Assembly (NCBI GenBank): GCA_944388705.1
Contig: CALXJU010000018.1
Coordinates: 1-33,548 of the forward strand
Source of the DNA: an uncultured Clostridia bacterium
GTDB lineage: Bacteria; Bacillota; Clostridia; TANB77; CAG-508
Reading direction: 5' to 3'
DNA length: 33,548 nt
Position numbers and translations under genes: made by a program. Shown in pieces: positions 27,401-33,548 of this stretch. Below the pieces are notes generated by a model. It made no database searches. It saw only the letters and a program-made list of their open reading frames with translations, and was not told where the DNA came from. Numbering within the stretch: position 1 is the stretch's first letter; each line of letters starts with the position of its first letter.

Positions 27401-28221
27401 AATCTTCCTACTTTTGCTAAATCATATCTTCTATTATCAAAAAATAGTCCATTAAACAAACTTCTAGCAGCTTCTACTGTTGGTAATTCACCTGGTCTTA
27501 ATTTTTTGTAGATTTCTATTAATGCTTCTTCTCCAGTTTTTATTGGGTCTTTTTGGATAGTTGTTTCTAATAAGTTTTCTTCTCCAAATAATGCTCTTAT
27601 TTGGTCATCTGATACTAATCCTATTGCTCTTAATAATGTTGTTATAGGTATTTTTCTTGTTCTGTCTACACGTACCCAGAATATGTCGTTTCCATCTGTT
27701 TCATATTCTATCCATGCTCCTCTTAGTGGCATTACTGTTGAGGTATATGTTTTCTTTCCTGTTTTTGTATCAAATATTTCATCATAATAACATCCTGGTG
27801 AACGTACTAATTGACTTACTACAACTCTTTCCGCTCCATTTATTATGAATGTTCCACTATCTGTCATTAGTGGGAAATCTCCTAAATAAATTTCTTGCTC
27901 TTTTATTTCTCCTGATTCACGATTTATTAATCTTACTTTTACGTGTAATCTTGTTGAATATGTTGCATCTCTTTCTTTTGCTTCTTCTAATGTGTATTTT
28001 GTTTTATCTTCCATGTAATAATCGAAAAATTCTAGAACTAAATTCCCTGTGTAGTCTACTATTGGAGATATGTCTTTTAAAACTTCTCCTAATCCTTCTT
28101 CTACAAACCAATCATATGAGTCTTTTTGTACTTTGATTAGGTTTGGCATTTCAATGTAGTCTCCTACTTTTGAGAAATCTTTACGAGTTGTTCTCTCGTA
28201 TTTAACTTCTTTGATTTTCAA
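24481..28221 (-). CDS. rpoB: DNA-directed RNA polymerase subunit beta
   Basis: The 1246 residues have the standard RpoB order: N-terminal lobes, the rifampicin region ([24 protein letters not shown], wild-type-like with intact SQ, D, H and R positions), [21 protein letters not shown], and the C-terminal clamp [25 protein letters not shown]. The start is read as TTG 28221, seven bases after GGAG; a GTG nine bases upstream overlaps that site and is unlikely. Oddity: the last 70 residues are 34 Asp or Glu with one Lys and no Arg, an acidic tail beyond the usual end. It has its own promoter and a leader of about 330 bases instead of following rplJ-rplL closely. Confidence 0.97.
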   Translation of the reverse strand: MKIKEVKYERTTRKDFSKVGDYIEMPNLIKVQKDSYDWFVEEGLGEVLKDISPIVDYTGNLVLEFFDYYMEDKTKYTLEEAKERDATYSTRLHVKVRLINRESGEIKEQEIYLGDFPLMTDSGTFIINGAERVVVSQLVRSPGCYYDEIFDTKTGKKTYTSTVMPLRGAWIEYETDGNDIFWVRVDRTRKIPITTLLRAIGLVSDDQIRALFGEENLLETTIQKDPIKTGEEALIEIYKKLRPGELPTVEAARSLFNGLFFDNRRYDLAKVGRFKFNQKLSIANRIKNQVAFEDIMDKETGEVFVTAGEVITPETAEEIQNAGINVVDLKIADKKVRVIGNGTVNIHKVLPNVDLSKLHFKEDVNYEVLKNIMENTSEEDLVKTLKERHDELVPKYITTEDIIASVNYLLNMYHGLGKKDDIDHLANRRIRCVGELLQNQFRIGLTRLERVVRERMTIQDLDVITPQTLINTKPITSSIREFFGSSQLSQFMDQTNPLSELTHKRRISALGPGGLSRERAGFEVRDIHYTHYGRLCPIESPEGPNIGLISALSSFANINEYGFIETPYRKVDPETHKVTDIVEYMSADVEDNYIIAQASEPMDKNGEFINSRIRVRYRNEIIEVDKEAVQYVDVSPKQLVSIAAAMIPFLEHDDAKRALMGANMQRQAVPLMITEAPIVGTGIEYRAAKDSGILVLAEDDGIVEKVTGESITMKYNNGKTVVHKLRKFKRTNGGTCINQKPIVAKGDKVKKGDAIADGPSTKDGEMALGKNVLIAFSTWEGYNYEDAILLNERLVQEDVFTSIHIEEYDCECRDTKLGAEEITRDIPNVGDDSLKDLDENGIIRIGAEVRPGDILVGKVTPKGETELTAEERLLRAIFGEKAREVRDTSLRVPHGEAGTIVDVKIFTRDNSEELGPGVNQVIRCYIATKRKISVGDKMAGRHGNKGVISRILPTEDMPFLPDGTPIDILLNPLGVPSRMNLGQVLEVHLGAAARELGWKVSTPVFDGASEVEIEELLKEAGLSPDGKSILYDGRTGEPFDKPITVGVMYMLKLHHLVDDKIHARSTGPYSLVTQQPLGGKAQFGGQRFGEMEVWALEAYGAAYTLQEILTVKSDDTVGRVKAYEAIVKGENIPEPGVPESFKVLVKELQALGLDIKLYTENNEELELKENIEDGIEYNESEDSSDLMSKDVLLDEDLEDGYSEEDEEMLEDEDNDELFGSIDDDDESIFDNDLANDNLDNDDDIIE

Positions 28222-28552
28222 ATAAATCACTCCTTAAATTTTATTAAGCAGTTGGAAAAATTGTTATTAGAAAAATCCCCTCTTAAAATATACCTTCCGT
28301 AAGATTAAAATCTTGCCTGCTCTTACAATTTTTTTATCTTATTTTGTGTATATTTAATTCTTATTTTCCTAATTTGTAAATTTTTTTGAATAAATTTAAT
28401 TTAAAAATGACAACAAAAGACTGTTAGTACATTTTTTATTTTTTTGCACTAACTTGTCTTTTTTATTATTTTTTTATTCTCTTGTTTCAATTTTTTTATC
28501 TTAATCACCTTTTTTCTTTAAATGATTAAGTCTCTTCTATAAAAGTTATACG
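28222..28552 (-). promoter_or_regulatory. Long structured 5' leader of rpoBC
   Basis: No gene is seen in this stretch. The minus-strand leader has a hairpin at 28415-28462 (AAAAGAC/GTCTTTT plus GTTAGT/ACTAAC). Nearer rpoB, at about 28295-28325, two competing pairings share one 3' strand: GTAAGA with TCTTAC, or AAGAT with ATCTT. The rest is A/T-rich. Mutually exclusive stems would fit attenuation-type control, but no T-run follows either. AAGGAG ends the leader. Confidence 0.45.
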
Positions 28553-28558
28553 CATAAT

Positions 28559-28588
28559 ATAATATCACATTTTGGTAATGCTTGTCAA
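28559..28588 (-). promoter_or_regulatory. Promoter of rpoB-rpoC
   Basis: On the minus strand a perfect TTGACA (28588-28583), an 18-base spacer and TATTAT (28564-28559). Predicted start near 28552. Confidence 0.6.
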
Positions 28589-28629
28589 TATTTTTTTATA
28601 GATTTCTTCAGAATTTTTAACATAATAAT

Positions 28630-28651
28630 AAGGGCTTGAAGCCAAGCCCTT
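28630..28651 (-). terminator. Hairpin terminator of the 64-residue orphan gene
   Basis: A perfect GC-containing 9-bp stem AAGGGCTTG (28630-28638) / CAAGCCCTT (28643-28651) with a 4-base loop touches the stop codon. The following minus-strand bases are ATTATTATG, so the T-tract is poor. Confidence 0.55.
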
Positions 28652-28845
28652 TAATCAATCCCAAGGCGTTTATTCGCCCAGTTGATTGCAGAAATCTCTT
28701 CCGCATCCAACTCTGTTGCAGTTTTAGAAACATACAGCATAGCTCTTGCTATACTATCCAGTTCATCTGACTGTAACCGAGGATTTTCATTATGTCTTTC
28801 ATATTTTTCCCTTTCCTCAATTAAATTTCTCATTTCTTTCATCAT
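28651..28845 (-). CDS. Small conserved-looking orphan protein, 64 residues
   Basis: Not recognised. The peptide is hydrophilic and mainly helical: a charged first helix (RNLIEEREKYER), a turn with NENPRLQ, then DELDSIARAMLYVSKTATELDAEEISAINWANKRLGID, which could be a second helix pair. There is no signal or membrane segment. The gene looks real: AAGGAGG 9 bases before a double ATG, a promoter TTTACA-17-TATAAT just upstream and a hairpin at its end. Its base composition is richer in G/C at the 3' end than the neighbours, which may hint at a separate origin. It is a monocistronic unit between rpoB and the DUF368 gene. Confidence 0.65.
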   Translation of the reverse strand: MMKEMRNLIEEREKYERHNENPRLQSDELDSIARAMLYVSKTATELDAEEISAINWANKRLGID

Positions 28846-28880
28846 GTTATATTTCCTCCTTGGGTTTTTATTATACTAAT

Positions 28881-28909
28881 ATTATACCACTTTTTTTTTA
28901 ATTTGTAAA
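28881..28909 (-). promoter_or_regulatory. Promoter of the 64-residue orphan gene
   Basis: On the minus strand TTTACA (28909-28904), a 17-base spacer with an A9 tract and a perfect TATAAT (28886-28881). Confidence 0.6.
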
Positions 28910-28925
28910 ATATTATAATACTTTT

Positions 28926-29798
28926 CTATTTTGTATCTTTTATTTCTGACTTTCCGGCAGAAAGTTTTTTTACTCTTTTTATAATACCTTTTATTTTAGC
29001 ATTGTTTCCTTGAATATCTCCCAAATAGAATGATACGGCAAATCCAACAAATACTAATACTATTGATATCACAGAAACTGCATTAAATGCAAGTACACAA
29101 CTTTCATTTAAAACACTTGGTATTATTGATAAGAATAGACCAAATATTATTGAAAATGTCATTGTATAAAAATGTTTAATTAATTTATTTATTATAAATG
29201 ATATTACTAATACTCCTATTCCTAATCCAAATGCTGCTGGTATTAATATTGCAAAATCTAAATTTGCTATAGAACTTACATATAATTCATATAGTCCTAA
29301 AGATGATAATATAGCTGCACTATCAACTCCTGGTATTATTGAAGAACCTGCAACCGCTACTCCTAATATTACTGATTGAAATAGATTTGGTTCTGTTATT
29401 GTTGGGAATAAATTATCATTAAAGAAAAATATTGATAATCCTAATGCAAATGCTATTGCAATTACTATGTAATATTTTTTATTAAATCCTTCTTTTTTTA
29501 CTTCTTTATAAAAAAGAGGTATTGTTCCTATAATTAAACCTAAAAATGTAAATCTTGTTTGCATTTCAAAATTATTTAATAAAAAATCTACTATTTTGCT
29601 AAATAATAATACACCTACCCCAAATCCTGCAAATAATGGTATTAAAAACATTAAATTTTTTTTAAAATCTTTAAATATGGTTCCTATTGCATTTATTGTT
29701 TTTTGATAAAGTCCAAATATTACTAGTAATACACTTCCACTCAATCCTGGTGCAATTCCACCTATCCCTACTATAATTCCTTTTAAAAAATTAGCCAT
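28926..29798 (-). CDS. DUF368 membrane protein, undecaprenyl-phosphate translocase family
   Basis: The 290-residue protein has the DUF368 opening FLKGIIVGIGGIAPGLSGS, repeated later as VAVAGSSIIPGVDSAAIL, the paired re-entrant motifs of the family, and about eight hydrophobic segments. DUF368 proteins (PopT) are reported to move undecaprenyl phosphate back across the membrane for reuse in cell-wall synthesis. The C-terminus is basic and cytosolic. AGGAGG precedes the ATG. It is the last gene of the unit xth-AI-2E-DUF368 with a 23-base gap. The family is clear; the flippase role is taken from published work on the family, not from this sequence. Confidence 0.88.
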   Translation of the reverse strand: MANFLKGIIVGIGGIAPGLSGSVLLVIFGLYQKTINAIGTIFKDFKKNLMFLIPLFAGFGVGVLLFSKIVDFLLNNFEMQTRFTFLGLIIGTIPLFYKEVKKEGFNKKYYIVIAIAFALGLSIFFFNDNLFPTITEPNLFQSVILGVAVAGSSIIPGVDSAAILSSLGLYELYVSSIANLDFAILIPAAFGLGIGVLVISFIINKLIKHFYTMTFSIIFGLFLSIIPSVLNESCVLAFNAVSVISIVLVFVGFAVSFYLGDIQGNNAKIKGIIKRVKKLSAGKSEIKDTK

Positions 29799-29821
29799 TT
29801 TGTTCCTCCTAATATTATTTT

Positions 29822-30982
29822 CTAATCATTTTCTATATTATTATAAATCATTTTCTTTTTGTTCTTGTAATCAAGATAATCATCTAATATAAGTTTTAAT
29901 ACTGTAGCTGCTGGTACTGCTAAAAACATTCCTAATACTCCAAAATATCCTCCACCAACTGTTACTGAAAATATTACAAGTAATGGACTTATTTGTAATG
30001 ATGTTCCTATTATTTTTGGATTTATTATATTTGCATCTATTTGTTGTAATATTATTACAACTACAGCCATTAATATAGCTTGTGATAGTCCTCCTGTTAC
30101 TAATGTTATTAATATACTTAACCCTACTGCTATTATTGCTCCAAAATAAGGTATTAAATTAAATAATCCTATTATAAATCCTAATAATATAGCATATTTT
30201 ACACCTATTATACTCATTGCAATTGTTACAACAATTCCAACTAATATTGAATCAATTAATTGACTACTTATAAATCTAAAAAATACTCTATTTGTTGTAT
30301 TACAATATTGCCCGATTTCTTCACAAGTTTCAGGTTTTAATACTGCATAACCTATTTTTTTAATGTATTCTATTATTTTTCCTCTTTCTAATAAGAAATA
30401 CACTGATGCAACAATTGTTACAAATATATCAAATACACCTGTTGCAACTCCTACTGCACTTTTAACATATCCTGTTATTCTTTCTGGATTTAAATATTGC
30501 ATTAAATCAATTTCTTTTATTTTTTCTCCAAAACTTTGTACTGCATTTGTAACTGTTTCATTTTTTAATATTGAATCTTCTGGTAAATTATTTAATCTAT
30601 CTATTGTATTATTCCAGTACATTTGAAAATTACTTATTAATTCTACTATACTATCTGTTATTATAGGAAATAATACATTTACTAAAAGTATTATTAATAA
30701 TATAGTTAATATTATTGTTAAAAATACACTTAATCCTCTTGCTCTTTTTTTTAAGAATTTATTTTTTGATTTTTTAAATCTGTTTTCTATTCTTGATGCT
30801 GGTATATATAATAAATATGCTATTAATAATGCTGTTAGAAATGGTGATATTATATTAAAAAAATTATTTATTATATCTCCTATTGATGTTATATTATCAA
30901 CAAATTTATATACTAGTATTACTGCAACTGCTAATATAAACCAGTACATCCATTTTGATAAATTTTTCTTTATGTCTTTCAT
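29822..30982 (-). CDS. AI-2E family (PerM/YtvI-like) membrane transporter
   Basis: The 386 residues show the AI-2E exporter family layout: N-terminal helices (WMYWFILAVAVILVY and the next pair up to about 75), a basic cytosolic loop with KKRARGLSVFLTI, a long extracytoplasmic helical region (about 110-195), and a cluster of C-terminal helices with the family stretch GLFNLIPYFGAIIAV and QIDANIINPKIIG. Members export varied small solutes or act as Na+/H+ antiporters; the substrate cannot be told. AGGAGG five bases before the ATG. It lies 9 bases after xth, so the two are co-transcribed. Confidence 0.88.
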   Translation of the reverse strand: MKDIKKNLSKWMYWFILAVAVILVYKFVDNITSIGDIINNFFNIISPFLTALLIAYLLYIPASRIENRFKKSKNKFLKKRARGLSVFLTIILTILLIILLVNVLFPIITDSIVELISNFQMYWNNTIDRLNNLPEDSILKNETVTNAVQSFGEKIKEIDLMQYLNPERITGYVKSAVGVATGVFDIFVTIVASVYFLLERGKIIEYIKKIGYAVLKPETCEEIGQYCNTTNRVFFRFISSQLIDSILVGIVVTIAMSIIGVKYAILLGFIIGLFNLIPYFGAIIAVGLSILITLVTGGLSQAILMAVVVIILQQIDANIINPKIIGTSLQISPLLVIFSVTVGGGYFGVLGMFLAVPAATVLKLILDDYLDYKNKKKMIYNNIEND

Positions 30983-30991
30983 CTTTACCTC

Positions 30992-31747
30992 CTAAATTTC
31001 AATTTCTAGCCCTACAGGACAATGGTCACTACCATATATTTCTGGATATATTTTTGCTTCTTTTATTTTATCTTTTATATCTTTTGATGTTATAAAATAA
31101 TCTATTCTCCATCCTATATTTTTTTCTCTTGCTCGTCCCATATATGACCACCAACTATATGAGTCAGTTTTATCTGGATATAAATATCTAAAACTATCAA
31201 TAAATCCTGCTTCTAATAGTTCTGTCATTTTGTTTCTTTCTTCATCAGTAAATCCTGCATTTCCTCTATTTGATTTTGGATTTTTTAAGTCTATTTCTTT
31301 ATGTGCTACATTTAAGTCTCCACACATTATTACAGGTTTTATTTTATTTAATTCTAATAAATATTTTCGAATTTCATCTTCCCAGAGCATCCTATAGTCT
31401 AGTCTTTCTAATTCTCTTTTAGCATTAGGTGTATATATTGTTACCATATAAAATTTTTCAAATTCTAATGTTATTACTCTTCCTTCTTTGTCATGCTCTT
31501 CTATTCCAATTCCATATTTCACTGTTCTTGGTTCTTGTTTTGTAAATATTGCTGTTCCTGAGTATCCTTTTCTTTCTGCACTATTCCAATAACTCTTATA
31601 TCCATCAAATTCTAATTCTATTTGTTCTGGTTGGCATTTTGTTTCTTGTATACAAAATATATCTGCTTGTTCTTTTTTAAAAAATTCTGAAAATCCTTTA
31701 TTTAAACAAGCCCTTATTCCATTTACATTCCATGATATTAGTTTCAC
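30992..31747 (-). CDS. xth: Exodeoxyribonuclease III / AP endonuclease
   Basis: The start is read as GTG 31747, giving 251 residues beginning MKLISWNVNGIRA as in other ExoIII proteins. A longer frame from 31804 would include the predicted promoter as coding sequence. Active-site residues of the family are all visible: Asn in WNVNG, Glu in IQETK, Tyr in YTPNA, Asp and Asn in GDLNVAH, WRIDYF, and Asp-His in GSDHCPV. The enzyme cuts DNA 5' of abasic sites and removes 3' blocks in base excision repair, in the cytosol. It is the first gene of a unit with the AI-2E transporter and DUF368. The choice between GTG 31747 and GTG 31756 is not certain. Confidence 0.93.
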   Translation of the reverse strand: MKLISWNVNGIRACLNKGFSEFFKKEQADIFCIQETKCQPEQIELEFDGYKSYWNSAERKGYSGTAIFTKQEPRTVKYGIGIEEHDKEGRVITLEFEKFYMVTIYTPNAKRELERLDYRMLWEDEIRKYLLELNKIKPVIMCGDLNVAHKEIDLKNPKSNRGNAGFTDEERNKMTELLEAGFIDSFRYLYPDKTDSYSWWSYMGRAREKNIGWRIDYFITSKDIKDKIKEAKIYPEIYGSDHCPVGLEIEI

Positions 31748-31775
31748 TTTTTTCACCGCTTTTCTTTTTTTACGA

Positions 31776-31804
31776 ATTATAACATATTCTATTATTTCCT
31801 TCAA
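31776..31804 (-). promoter_or_regulatory. Promoter of the xth-AI-2E-DUF368 unit
   Basis: On the minus strand TTGAAG (31804-31799), a 17-base spacer and a perfect TATAAT (31781-31776), about 30 bases upstream of GTG 31747. Confidence 0.6.
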
Positions 31805-31832
31805 TAGATTATAGTATATATTAAGATTTAAA

Positions 31833-31865
31833 AAAAGTAAATGTTTTTTGCAAACATTTACTTTT
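31833..31865 (-). terminator. Terminator after tsf
   Basis: Perfect 14-bp stem AAAAGTAAATGTTT (31833-31846) / AAACATTTACTTTT (31852-31865) with a 5-base loop, followed on the minus strand by further T. It is 7 bases past the tsf stop. Confidence 0.8.
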
Positions 31866-31872
31866 ATTATTA

Positions 31873-32745
31873 CTATTTTAATTGTTTCATAACTTCTTCT
31901 GCGAAGTTTTCTTCTTTTTTCTCTATCCCTTCACCTTTTTCAAATCTTGCAAATTCTACTACTTCAGCATCTTTTAATATTTGTGATACTTTCACGCTTG
32001 GGTCTTTAACAAATTCTTGGTCAACTAAGCATACTTCTTCATAGAATTTATTTATTCTTCCCATTACTATTTTTTCTGCTATAGCTTCTGGTTTTCCTTC
32101 ATTTATTGTTTGTTGTTTTAATATTTCTTTTTCTTTTTCTAATCTATCAGCTGGAACTTGTTCTCTATTTACAAATTCTGGTCTTGCTGCTGCTATTTGC
32201 ATACATATATCTTTTGCTAATTCTTTGTTTCCGTTTTTCATATTAACTAATACTGCTATTTTTCCATCTCCATGGATATATTTTTCTACTAGTCCATCTG
32301 TTTCGAATCTAGCAAATCTTCTTATTGTCATGTTTTCTCCAATTGTTGCTATTTTTTCTACTAATACTTCTTGTACTGTTTTTCCTTCTACTGCTATTGA
32401 AGGTTGTGCTAATAATTCTTCTACTGTTGCTGGGTTATTTTTTACAACTTGTTTTGCAACATCCATTACAAATGTTTTGAATTCTTCATTTTTTCCTACG
32501 AAATCTGTTTCAGAGTTTACTTCAACTATTGCTCCTACTTTTCCATCTTCAGATACATATGCTTCTACTAATCCTTCTGCAGCTATTCTTCCTGATTTTT
32601 TTGCTGCTTTTGCTATTCCTCTTTCTCTTAATAGTTCAATAGCTTTTTCAATGTCTCCATCTGTTTCTGTTAAAACTTTTTTGCAGTCCATCATTCCTGC
32701 ACCTGTTTTTTCTCTTAACTCTTTTACTAATGATGCTGTTACCAT
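31873..32745 (-). CDS. tsf: Elongation factor Ts
   Basis: The 290-residue protein has the EF-Ts N-terminal UBA-like signature VKELREKTGAGMMDCKKVL, the core TDFVGKNEEFKTF that contacts EF-Tu (the TDFV motif reaches the nucleotide pocket), a second core repeat RFARFE, and the coiled-coil segment near 190-235. EF-Ts speeds GDP release from EF-Tu in translation. AAGGAGG before the ATG. It is downstream of rpsB, the near-universal order, with an intercistronic hairpin between them. The length is normal. Confidence 0.97.
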   Translation of the reverse strand: MVTASLVKELREKTGAGMMDCKKVLTETDGDIEKAIELLRERGIAKAAKKSGRIAAEGLVEAYVSEDGKVGAIVEVNSETDFVGKNEEFKTFVMDVAKQVVKNNPATVEELLAQPSIAVEGKTVQEVLVEKIATIGENMTIRRFARFETDGLVEKYIHGDGKIAVLVNMKNGNKELAKDICMQIAAARPEFVNREQVPADRLEKEKEILKQQTINEGKPEAIAEKIVMGRINKFYEEVCLVDQEFVKDPSVKVSQILKDAEVVEFARFEKGEGIEKKEENFAEEVMKQLK

Positions 32746-32782
32746 TTTATCTTCCTCCTTTAATTTTCTATTATATATAAAA

Positions 32783-32810
32783 AAGAGTAGAGCAGAAGAG
32801 CTCCACTCTT
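32783..32810 (-). terminator. Intercistronic hairpin between rpsB and tsf
   Basis: On the minus strand AAGAGTGGAGC pairs with GCTCTACTCTT (one G-T pair) around a 6-base loop, followed by TTTT. It looks like a partial terminator that would lower tsf relative to rpsB transcription. Confidence 0.65.
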
Positions 32811-32819
32811 ATATTATTC

Positions 32820-33548
32820 TTATTCAGCGTCTTTTTCAGCTTCTTCTACAACTTGTTCCATTGTTGTTGCTTCTTCTTCAACTGATTGTTCTTCAGCTGG
32901 TTCAAAACTTTCTCCTTGTTTTCCTTCAATAACTGCATTTGCCATTACATCTGCTATTAATTTTACTGCTCTTATTGCATCGTCATTTCCTGGAATTGGA
33001 TAGTCTAAATCTTCTGGATTACAGTTTGTATCTACTATTCCTACTACTGGAATATTTAATTTTTTAGCTTCTAAGATTGCTATTCTTTCTTTTTTAGGAT
33101 CTACTAAGAATATTACTCCTGGTAATTTGTCCATTTCTTTAATTCCACCAAGATTTTTTTCTAGTTTTTCCATTTCTTTTTTAAGTAATATTACTTCTTT
33201 TTTAGGTAATACTTCAAATGTACCATCTTGTTCCATTTTTTCTAAGTCTTTTAGTCTTTGAATTCTTTTTTGAATTGTATCAAAGTTTGTTAGCATTCCT
33301 CCTAACCATCTTTGATCTACATAGTACATTCCACTCTTGATTGCTGCTTCTTTCATACATTCTTGAGCTTGTTTTTTTGTTCCTACAAATAGAACTGTTT
33401 TTCCTTCTTCTACTTGTTCTTTGATGAATTCATATGCTTCATCGATTTTTTTAGAAGCTTTTTGTAAATCAATTATATGGATTCCATTTCTAGCTTGGAA
33501 TATATATTCTGCCATTCTAGGATCCCATCTTCTTGTTTGATGTCCAAA
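32820..33548 (-). CDS. rpsB: Small ribosomal subunit protein uS2 (partial, 5' end outside window)
   Basis: The frame is open to the right edge and starts there with [12 protein letters not shown], so only the first 15-17 residues are missing. The Met at 33515 is internal, not the start. S2 signatures follow: [44 protein letters not shown], and [29 protein letters not shown]2 binds at the 30S head-body junction with S1 or its analogue and is needed for initiation. The C-terminal 30 residues are Glu-rich and probably disordered, which is common in Bacillota. It heads the rpsB-tsf operon. Confidence 0.97.
   Translation of the reverse strand, partial: FGHQTRRWDPRMAEYIFQARNGIHIIDLQKASKKIDEAYEFIKEQVEEGKTVLFVGTKKQAQECMKEAAIKSGMYYVDQRWLGGMLTNFDTIQKRIQRLKDLEKMEQDGTFEVLPKKEVILLKKEMEKLEKNLGGIKEMDKLPGVIFLVDPKKERIAILEAKKLNIPVVGIVDTNCNPEDLDYPIPGNDDAIRAVKLIADVMANAVIEGKQGESFEPAEEQSVEEEATTMEQVVEEAEKDAE

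Noticed and set aside
31748..31804. Extended N-terminus of exonuclease III from position 31804
   Set aside because: The extra codons coincide with a TTGAAG-17-TATAAT promoter, and the family starts at the MKLISWN position.
1..33548. CRISPR array or phage gene cluster
   Set aside because: No regularly spaced direct repeats and no integrase, capsid or terminase genes were seen.

Overview
The window is a low-GC, A/T-rich stretch of chromosome with the gene style of Bacillota, most likely an anaerobic, possibly gut-dwelling member of Clostridia. Evidence is the FtsH/TilS/DnaB/L9/GdpP cluster, Firmicutes-type RpoB and RpoC, many AGGAGG ribosome binding sites, TTG and GTG starts, and a Spo0E-type peptide that hints at sporulation. 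The species cannot be named from this sequence alone.

Left part (1-10.4 kb): an accessory region. It opens with the N-terminal 1148 residues of a large secreted surface protein on the minus strand. That protein has a probable internal Cys-Gln thioester adhesin domain followed by four acidic-linked repeat modules. Its promoter interlocks with that of a divergent D-Ala-D-Ala carboxypeptidase (plus). Then come tRNA-Gly(GCC) and tRNA-Cys(GCA), a HAD phosphatase-like gene, a promoter-hairpin-U-tract unit that looks like an ~80-nt small RNA, a CYTH-domain protein, a compact type I toxin-antitoxin-like locus (36-residue hydrophobic peptide plus convergent antisense RNA), a Spo0E-like peptide, and a translationally coupled pair of M16 peptidase-family proteins.

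Middle part (10.4-20.8 kb, mostly minus strand): rpsU; a 762-residue membrane-anchored extracytoplasmic protein of unknown function; ftsH with its own promoter; then the unit gdpP-rplI-dnaB-tilS (c-di-AMP turnover, ribosome, replicative helicase, tRNA-Ile modification). A small HD-domain hydrolase diverges from gdpP and ends inside a ~220-bp palindromic repeat element.

Right part (20.8-33.5 kb, minus strand): rpoB-rpoC, with a leader of about 330 nt, an intercistronic RNA hairpin and an unusually acidic RpoB tail; a 64-residue orphan; a three-gene unit xth-(AI-2E transporter)-DUF368 (undecaprenyl-phosphate translocase family); and rpsB-tsf with a hairpin between the genes, rpsB running off the right edge.

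The best candidates for something undescribed are the type I toxin-antitoxin-like locus at 6879-7226, whose two convergent transcripts appear to carry homologous 5' ends; the small RNA unit at 5947-6062; the palindromic element at 20624-20842; and the structured RNA between rpoB and rpoC. All function calls come from reading motifs by eye; no database search was run.
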